Shown: positions 58,938 to 64,000 of the stretch, piece by piece | How the letters are laid out: every line of letters starts with the position of its first letter | Position numbering within the stretch: the stretch's first letter is position 1 | Origin: an uncultured Thermomicrobiales bacterium | GTDB lineage: Bacteria; Chloroflexota; Chloroflexia; Thermomicrobiales; UBA6265 | Direction of reading: 5' to 3' | NCBI GenBank assembly: GCA_902806335.1 | Contig: CADCWG010000068.1 | Coordinates: 40,058 to 104,057 of the forward strand | DNA: 64,000 nucleotides | Notes under the pieces: model-generated | Seen by the model: only the letters and a program-made list of their open reading frames with translations | Told to the model about the DNA's origin: nothing | Database searches by the model: none | Program-made: the position numbers and the translations under genes

Positions 58938-59751
58938 GCGTCGCGTTGCCGGCCCCGTCCGAGGGCAGACTCCTCTCCCAGGTCCCCGCTACGGATCGGT
59001 CGTTCCAACCCGTGCCGACGCGGAACCACCGTCGTCGCATCGCCGCGCTGGGATGGCCGGTGTCGAATGCGGTGGCCAGTTCCACCTTTGCAGCAGTCCT
59101 GGCCGCCAGCGACGAGATATGCAGCGCCGGGAGTGTCAGGCAATCGGCACCCGCAATGCCTCGGTGCTGACGCCGGACGCCATCGGCTCGCTGGTCGACC
59201 TGACCGGCCCCGCGTGAGCCCGGAGACCGACATCGATTGGCACGACGTCCCAGGGGCGACGGCTTGGGTCGCGGTCCCGGATGCTGCCTTCGGTGCGCGG
59301 CGATCACCTCCTCGTCGATCTGACTACCTGGTCGCCCGGCACGGACGATTCCTCGGGCGCCCTTCCCGGAACGTCCCCGAACCTGCCTGGACTCGACCGT
59401 TACGGGCGAATCGCGAACGCCTACGCGCCGAACACCCGGTGCCCCTAGTCACCGAGGCGCGCTACGACCCAGTTGGGGTGTTCTCGGCGATCCCACTGCC
59501 GCCGGCCGCCGCGGCTTCTGAGAACCTCCTGGACGACACCGACCTCAACCTTACCCGCGGGCTCAGGGAGTGACGGCCACCGGGGCTAGAACGCGGACCG
59601 CGGCGACCCGGGGCGAAGCGAAGACGGCAGGGTGCGGTGAAACCGGGCGGCGCGAGTCACCATTGGGCCTCATCCTGGGCTGGCGATGGTTGTCGCCGGG
59701 TATCATGCGCGCCTTCCCGGCTCCGGTCCCGGCTCGAGAGGAGGTCTGGCA
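58938..59751. other. Gene-poor gap between hisG and the VOC gene
   Basis: No convincing gene. A plus-strand frame from a GTG at 59215 to 59573 reads ETDIDWHDVPGATAWVAV...GRFLGRPSRN...LTEARYDPVGVFSAIPL with weaker third-position GC than real genes here; it may be a decayed gene. TATCAT at 59701-59706 could be the -10 for the VOC gene. Confidence 0.35.
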
Positions 59752-60132
59752 GTGGCGACTCCCCACGGCGCGAGGCTCACGATGGCGACCCTCAGTTCGC
59801 CGAACCCGCCGGCGCTGGCGCGCTTCTACGCGCGGCTGCTCGGCTGGGAGATCGCGACCGAGGACTCCGGCTGGGTCACGCTGCGGAACCCCGACGGCGG
59901 GATTGGGCTGGGCTTCCACATCGAGGACGAGTACGTGCCGCCGGTGTGGCCATCGAAGCCCGGCGAGCAGCTGATGATGGCCCACCTGGAGGTCCAGGTC
60001 GACGACCTCGACGCGGGGTCCGCCCACGCGCAGGCGTGCGGGGCGACGATGGCCGCGTTCCAGCCGCAGGAGGACGTCCGCGTCCACCTCGACCCGGACG
60101 GGCACCCGTTCTGCCTGTACCTGGACGGGTAG
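59752..60132 (+). CDS. VOC-family protein (glyoxalase-like)
   Basis: 126 residues. LSSPNPPALARFYARLLGWEIATEDSGWVTLRNPDGGIGLGFHIEDEYVPPVWP and MMAHLEVQVDDLDAGSAHAQACGATMAAFQ...VHLDPDGHPFCLYLDG follow the PhnB/YcpA-like single-unit VOC pattern. The GTG start follows AGAGGAGGTCTGGCA, an excellent ribosome site; the track start has none. Function is unknown. The 60.13-60.92 kb stretch after it holds no gene I can support. Confidence 0.8.
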   Translation: MATPHGARLTMATLSSPNPPALARFYARLLGWEIATEDSGWVTLRNPDGGIGLGFHIEDEYVPPVWPSKPGEQLMMAHLEVQVDDLDAGSAHAQACGATMAAFQPQEDVRVHLDPDGHPFCLYLDG

Positions 60133-60917
60133 AGCCAAAGCGCGTCGGCGCGGACCGGGGCCGGCCGGGAACGTCCGCCGCTCGTCGGCACGGAGGAGAC
60201 CGCATCGACCCCTGCCGGGGGCTGCGATCGGGACCCCGCCTGCGGCGGGCCGTCGCCGGGACGCGCACCGGGGCGATGCGATCGCCGATCCACAAGAACC
60301 GGCGCGTCAATCGCGTCCCGGTGGCGTCACGACGCCGACCGCTGTGCGGTGCCTGGTTGAAGAATGGCCACAACCGTGACGGCGAACGGCGGTCCGGGGC
60401 TGTGCCTGGCTGCTCCCCTGTCTGGCCGCGCCACAGCCGCGCTCCCGGGGAGCCGCGGCAGGGTGTGATGTCGGACTCGACCAGCGCCGCCCCCAGTCCG
60501 GGTCAGTCCGTTCGAGCCCGATCAGGTCGTCGGCGGGCTGCATGGCAATCCGAGCGATCCCGTCGGTGGGGAGGCCCTCGCCGCCGGCGTTGGGAATCTC
60601 GGCGCGGGCCTCCGTGGCCGGGCATCCCGCGATGGAGGGTGGCGGCCCTTGCCGCTTGGCCCCGTCGAGTCCCGCAGCCCTCGGGGCCATGAGTCCCGGA
60701 CCCGAACCCGAACGATCCCGGTGCCCGGGGCTGGCCGGGACGGAGGAGCGCGAGCGAACCGGACGGTAGTCCTACTCCTCTGGTCCGGTGGCAGGGAGGG
60801 CAGCCGGTAGCATCGGGGTGTCCGTCGGTGACCGGGGCTGGCTTGGCCCGTCGGAGCTCGGGGGCCGGTCCGTCTGGCCGCGGACGCGCGTCGGTCGGGG
60901 GCGGAGAGGGGGGCCGG

Positions 60918-61562
60918 TTGCTGGCGAAGGTCTACAGCTGCGCGGTGGTCGGACTCGACGGGGTGCTCGTCGAGGTCGAGGTCGACGTCGGGAGCGGCCA
61001 GCCGGGGATGGTCGTCGTCGGGCTGCCCGACACGGCCGTCCAGGAGAGCAAGGAGCGGGTCCGGGCGGCGCTCCGGAACTCCGGCGGGAAGTGGCCGCAC
61101 GGCCGGATCACGGTCAATCTGGCGCCGGCCGACCTGAAGAAGGCGGGACCGACCTACGACCTGCCGATCGCGCTCGGGATCCTGGTCGCGTCGAAGCAGG
61201 TGCCGAACGGGCTCGAGGACGCGCTGGTCGTCGGCGAGCTGTCGCTCGACGGGGTGCTCCGGCACACGCCGGGGATCATCAGCATGGTCTCCCAGGCGAC
61301 CCAGGCGGGGATGCGCCGCGCGTTCGTGCCCCACGGCGACGCGGCGGAGGCGGCGCTGGTCGGCGACCTCGCGGTCTTCCCGGTGCGGACGCTGGCCGAC
61401 CTCGTCAACCACCTCACCGGCGACGTGCCGATCGATCGTCGCGCGGCGAGCGAGACGCCCGAGATCCCAGCATGGGCTGGGACCGACTTCGCCGAGGTCA
61501 AGGGGCAGGAGCACGTCAAGCGGGGGCTGGAGGTGGCCGCGGCCGGCGCCCACAACCTGCTG
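60918..61562 (+). pseudogene. comM: comM/yifB (Mg-chelatase-like AAA+ helicase), N-terminal 215 codons, interrupted
   Basis: Starts TTG-CTG-GCG-AAG (MLAKVYSCAVVGLDG, the standard YifB/ComM opening) with GGAGAGG upstream. Contains the whole N-terminal chelatase-like domain: VVVGLPDTAVQESKERVRAAL, ITVNLAPADLKKAGPTYDLPIALGIL, DLVNHLTG. It ends at FAEVKGQEHVKRGLEVAAAGAHNLL, exactly where intact members continue with M-V-G-P-P-G-S-G-K. After 61562 the frame reads unrelated Arg/Pro-rich sequence antisense to a recombinase gene. The ATPase domain is missing from this window and presumably lies beyond the inserted element. ComM promotes branch migration during natural transformation. Confidence 0.88.
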
Positions 61563-63120
61563 AGGTTGTGGTCACGGTGCCCCCGTCGCCGGGGACGCTG
61601 CCCTCGAGTCGCCAGTCCCGCCCGTCGGCGACCACCCGCTCGACCAGCGCCTCGACCGCGTCGCGCTTGTTCTGCCAGGCGAGCGAGCCTAGTCGGTCCC
61701 GCACTCGCTCGCAGTACGCGCGGACCGTGTCGAGCCGCACCACGGCCGCCCGCTGGGCGGCGAGGTGCCCCTCGGTCTCCGCGAGCGTGGCCCGCGCCGC
61801 CCGCCGGTCGGCCTCGACCCGGGCGATCTCCCGCTCGACCACGTCCCAGGGGAACCCGTCGTCGTCGGCGGCCTCCGCGTAGCGCCGGACCAGCCGCTCG
61901 GCCTGCTTGTCGAGCCGGGCGACCAGCCGCGCCGCCGCGTCGCGGTCGGCGGCGGCGTCCCCGGTGTCACGCCGGCGCTGTGCCTCGGCGGCGATGCGCG
62001 CCGGGTCGCCGAGTACCCCGGCCAACTCGCCCCACACCCAGTCCTCGACGTCCTGGGCCGGCACCCGCCCCGCCCCGCACGCGCCGGCCGCCGTTTGCCG
62101 CGAGGAGCACCGGTAGACGCGCCGGCCGTGCTCGGGGCACGAGTGCATCTTGCGGCCGCAGACGGCGCAGACCACGTAGCCCCGCAGGAGGTACGGTCGC
62201 GCCGCGTTGCGGGTGGCGACGGCGGCGCTCGAGGCGTCGAGGCGGTCCTGCGCCGCCTGCCACGTCGACGCGGTCACCAGGGCGGGGGTGACGTGGTCGG
62301 GCAGGCGGATCCACTCCGACGGGTCGCGGAACTCGTGCTGCTTCTTGCCGCAGGCCCGCCGGCGGAGGGCCCAGGTCTCGCCCTTGTACGCCGGCTCCCG
62401 CAGGATGCGGCGGACGACGCTGTGCCCCCACCGGGGGGTACGGGCGGCGTCCTTGAACACGCGCTTGCCGGCCGACGGCGGCGGCACGCCCTCGGCGTTC
62501 AGACCCGCCGCGATCCCGCGGATCGGCCGCCCCTCGGCGACCGCTTCGCGGAAGACGCGGCGGACGATCGCCGCCTCGGCGTCGTGGACCACGCGGACCC
62601 CGGCCTCCTTGTCGCGTCGGTAGCCGTAGAGGTCGGTGCCCTGGCCGAAGATTTTCCCGGCCTCCAACCGCCGGCGCTTCCCGCCCTGAGTCCGGTCGCG
62701 GATCTTCTCGCGCTCGATCTCCGCCACGAAGCCGCGCACCGAGAGCAGCAGGCGCCCCTCCGGCGTGTCCTCGAGCCGTTCGTCGGTCAGGTCGAGCGGG
62801 ACGCCGGCGTGCTCCAGTTCGCTGAGCAGCAGCCCCTGGTGGATCTGCTTCCGGGAGAGCCGGTCGAGCTCCGTCACGACGACGACGCCGGCCTCGCCGG
62901 CGCGGACCGCCGCCCGGAGATCGGAGAGGGCGCGGCGCCCGAAAAGATCGGCGCCGGAGTGCGTGTCCCGGAAGACGCGGACGTCGGCCCAGCCGAGCTC
63001 GGCCGCTCGGCGGCGCCCGCGCGCCTCCTGACCCTCGAGGCTCGTGCCCCGTTCCTCCTGCTGGTCGGTGCTGACGCGGCAGTAGACGGCCGCGAAGCGC
63101 GGCGGCGTGTCGGCGCCCAT
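61516..63120 (-). CDS. Large serine recombinase (site-specific integrase)
   Basis: 534 residues. The resolvase domain holds the nucleophile in AAVYCRVSTDQQ (Ser17), then VVTELDRLSRKQIHQGLLLSELEHAGV and FVAEIEREKIRDRTQGGKRRR. A recombinase domain (YGYRRDKEAGVRVVHDAEAAIVRRVFREAVAEG...WGHSVVRRILREPAYKGETWA) follows, then a zinc ribbon (CAVCGRKMHSC...YRCSSRQTAAGACGAG) and a coiled-coil region. This is the full large-serine-integrase plan. It faces comM. About 14 C-terminal residues and the stop lie in comM antisense sequence. Likely responsible for the element's insertion. Confidence 0.92.
   Translation of the reverse strand: MGADTPPRFAAVYCRVSTDQQEERGTSLEGQEARGRRRAAELGWADVRVFRDTHSGADLFGRRALSDLRAAVRAGEAGVVVVTELDRLSRKQIHQGLLLSELEHAGVPLDLTDERLEDTPEGRLLLSVRGFVAEIEREKIRDRTQGGKRRRLEAGKIFGQGTDLYGYRRDKEAGVRVVHDAEAAIVRRVFREAVAEGRPIRGIAAGLNAEGVPPPSAGKRVFKDAARTPRWGHSVVRRILREPAYKGETWALRRRACGKKQHEFRDPSEWIRLPDHVTPALVTASTWQAAQDRLDASSAAVATRNAARPYLLRGYVVCAVCGRKMHSCPEHGRRVYRCSSRQTAAGACGAGRVPAQDVEDWVWGELAGVLGDPARIAAEAQRRRDTGDAAADRDAAARLVARLDKQAERLVRRYAEAADDDGFPWDVVEREIARVEADRRAARATLAETEGHLAAQRAAVVRLDTVRAYCERVRDRLGSLAWQNKRDAVEALVERVVADGRDWRLEGSVPGDGGTVTTTSAGCGRRPRPPPAPA
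61551..61570. mobile_element. Attachment-site junction between comM and the inserted element
   Basis: CACAACCT-GCTG-AGGTTGTG is an eight-base perfect inverted repeat. The left part is native comM (codons for HNLL); from about 61563 the sequence departs from the expected ATGGTCGG. The break point, symmetry and adjacent integrase identify one attachment end (attL or attR). The other end and the remainder of the element are outside the window. Confidence 0.75.
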
Positions 63121-63191
63121 GCGAGACTCCCCGTGGTGCGGCCCCGTCGCTTGACGGCCAGCGGGACCGCGCTGCGCCGCCTAGGCACCCC

Positions 63192-63410
63192 CTAGGCGGC
63201 CGCTTTTCCCTCGTGGTCCTCCCCCCAGTCGACGAGCGCGTCCGGCTCCACCCCGAGCGCGGCGGCCAGCCGCTTAAGCGTGCTCGGCCGGGGCCGTTGG
63301 AGCCCGGTCTCGATGCGGCTGATATTGGCCTTCGTGGTCCCGGCCAGGTCCGCCAGCTCCTGCTGGGTGAGGAACCGCCGCTCGCGCACCTCGCGCAGCC
63401 GCAGCCGCAT
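63192..63410 (-). CDS. XRE-family helix-turn-helix regulator
   Basis: 72 residues from the ATG at 63410 (GGAAGGGG upstream). LREVRERRFLTQQELADLAGTTKANISRIETGLQRPRPSTLKRLAAALGVEPDALV is a complete HTH_3 domain, as in phage repressors and element control genes. The track start 17 residues earlier is possible. It lies 71 bases upstream of the recombinase gene in the same direction, so it may be co-transcribed with and regulate it. The acidic tail is short. Confidence 0.87.
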   Translation of the reverse strand: MRLRLREVRERRFLTQQELADLAGTTKANISRIETGLQRPRPSTLKRLAAALGVEPDALVDWGEDHEGKAAA

Positions 63411-63454
63411 GGCCCGCCCCTTCCTCGTCATCCACGCCCCCACCACGGCACGAT

Positions 63455-63500
63455 GCAGCATCAGGACAGTAACACAATCATTACATTTGGGTAACGAGAC
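63455..63500 (-). promoter_or_regulatory. AT-rich promoter/operator segment upstream of the XRE gene
   Basis: Marked AT-rich island (AGTAACACAATCATTACATTTGGGTAAC) in high-GC DNA. GTAA at 63469 and TTAC at 63481 are inverted, and GTAAC recurs at 63491, which suggests repeated half-sites for the adjacent regulator. Confidence 0.45.
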
Positions 63501-63561
63501 GTGCCGGTCTGACTAGGCACCTGCCGCGGCCGACGTCCGTCGCTTTCCGCTGAGCGGGCTC

Positions 63562-63756
63562 CTATGAGGGCAGCCGGAGGGCGAACAGCGAGTGGTCCGT
63601 CGGGACGTAAAAAAAGCTGCCCCCGACGTGGAGGGACCGGACTTGGGTGCCGGACGGCCGGTCCTCGGCGTCTCCGCCGCCGCGCCCCTCGCGCTCACCC
63701 CTCGTTACCGCCGTCCTCGCCTGCCCGGCCTCGCGCGTGATCGGCGCGACGCCCAC
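63562..63756 (-). CDS. Possible small protein of the inserted element
   Basis: The end of this frame, VRSLHVGGSFFYVPTDHSLFALRLPS, looks protein-like, but the first half is Arg/Gly-rich. A plus-strand frame (63592-63864) ending DDRVIAAWERLGRGMVAGLRAEAA overlaps it and is equally plausible in its second half. At most one is real. No family recognised. Confidence 0.22.
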   Translation of the reverse strand: MGVAPITREAGQARTAVTRGEREGRGGGDAEDRPSGTQVRSLHVGGSFFYVPTDHSLFALRLPS

Positions 63757-64000
63757 GGCGGCCTGGACGAAAGCGACGCCGACCCCCTCGACGACCGGGT
63801 GATCGCCGCCTGGGAGCGCCTCGGAAGGGGGATGGTCGCCGGGCTGCGCGCCGAGGCAGCCTGAAGGGCCGCGCCCAGCGGTCCCTGCTCACGGACCTCC
63901 GTCGGGAGGCGGCCCGGGGGCCGGCCGCGGGGCGAGGTTGCGGCCCCGGTGCTCGGGCGCGGGGAGGGACGGACGCCCGCGCGCGGGCGCCCCACGGCGC

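Larger units (their letters stand above)
61563..64000. mobile_element. Integrated element carrying a serine recombinase (right side beyond window)
   Basis: Everything right of the comM break belongs to the insertion: recombinase, XRE regulator, an AT-rich promoter segment unlike surrounding DNA, and unassigned sequence to the window end. No phage structural, conjugation or resistance gene is visible in the 2.4 kb seen, so the kind of element (prophage, ICE or genomic island) cannot be stated. Confidence 0.75.

Noticed and set aside
59067-59573. 168-codon plus-strand frame downstream of the his promoter
   Set aside because: Lower third-position GC than neighbours, no ribosome site at its starts and no recognised motif; at best a decayed gene.
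61563-62291. Continuation of the comM frame into a 487-residue protein
   Set aside because: After the break it is Arg/Pro-rich antisense of the recombinase, so the ORF is an accident of the insertion.

Overview
The window is about 64 kb of very GC-rich bacterial chromosome with strong G/C preference at third codon positions. Several products fit a Chloroflexota, Thermomicrobia/Sphaerobacter-like bacterium: a Tat-exported peptide-binding protein, zinc-ribbon/SH3 membrane proteins, an actinobacterial-type xylose isomerase and a full-length HisG. This placement is inference from protein character; there is no rRNA or tRNA gene in the window to confirm it.

Layout, left to right. 1-2.9 kb: 5' part of xylA, rpsU and acetyl-CoA synthetase with a structured leader. 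3.2-8.3 kb: peptide-type ABC cassette (binding protein and two permeases, no ATPases) followed by a beta-lactamase-fold hydrolase. 8.5-17 kb: small membrane protein, GatC/AtzG-like small protein coupled to an amidase, NHLP-like small protein, asparaginase, tandem universal stress protein, upp, a VOC protein and a glutamate-semialdehyde-type aldehyde dehydrogenase. 17.8-22 kb: MFS-like transporter, SGNH esterase and HIT protein. 22.3-25.5 kb: exopolysaccharide priming transferase, Wzz-like protein and a BY-kinase-like protein that has lost its P-loop. 25.7-28 kb: zinc-ribbon membrane proteins. 28.5-36.7 kb: RraA-like protein, gamma-glutamyltransferase, 2-hydroxyacid dehydrogenase, methyltransferase, HAD hydrolase and an ABC exporter pair. 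37.5-47 kb: RtcB, a Uma2 nuclease-like protein, guaB, an orphan ParA, a YkuD transpeptidase, pyrF and a threonine-dehydratase-like enzyme. 47-52 kb: a TPR protein and a protein with a pseudo-PP2C-like N-terminus, one membrane helix and a propeller-like C-terminus. 52.5-58.8 kb: a compact, overlapping histidine operon read leftward, hisG-C-B-H-A-F-I, without hisD.

The right end is the most striking part. The comM/yifB (Mg-chelatase-like) gene at 60.9 kb is cut after codon 215, immediately before its Walker A motif. The foreign side begins with the 3' end of a convergent large serine recombinase, followed by an XRE regulator behind an unusually AT-rich spacer. This is one end of an integrated mobile element whose cargo runs off the window. 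The break lies on an 8-bp perfect inverted repeat, and the recombinase's last ~14 codons and stop codon come from antisense comM sequence.

A second theme is a family of about 145-155 bp non-coding repeats with ATACGG-type terminal inverted repeats and two internal hairpins. They occur in many intergenic gaps and several end right at stop codons. They look like MITE/REP-type elements. No CRISPR array, tRNA, rRNA or replication origin was recognised.
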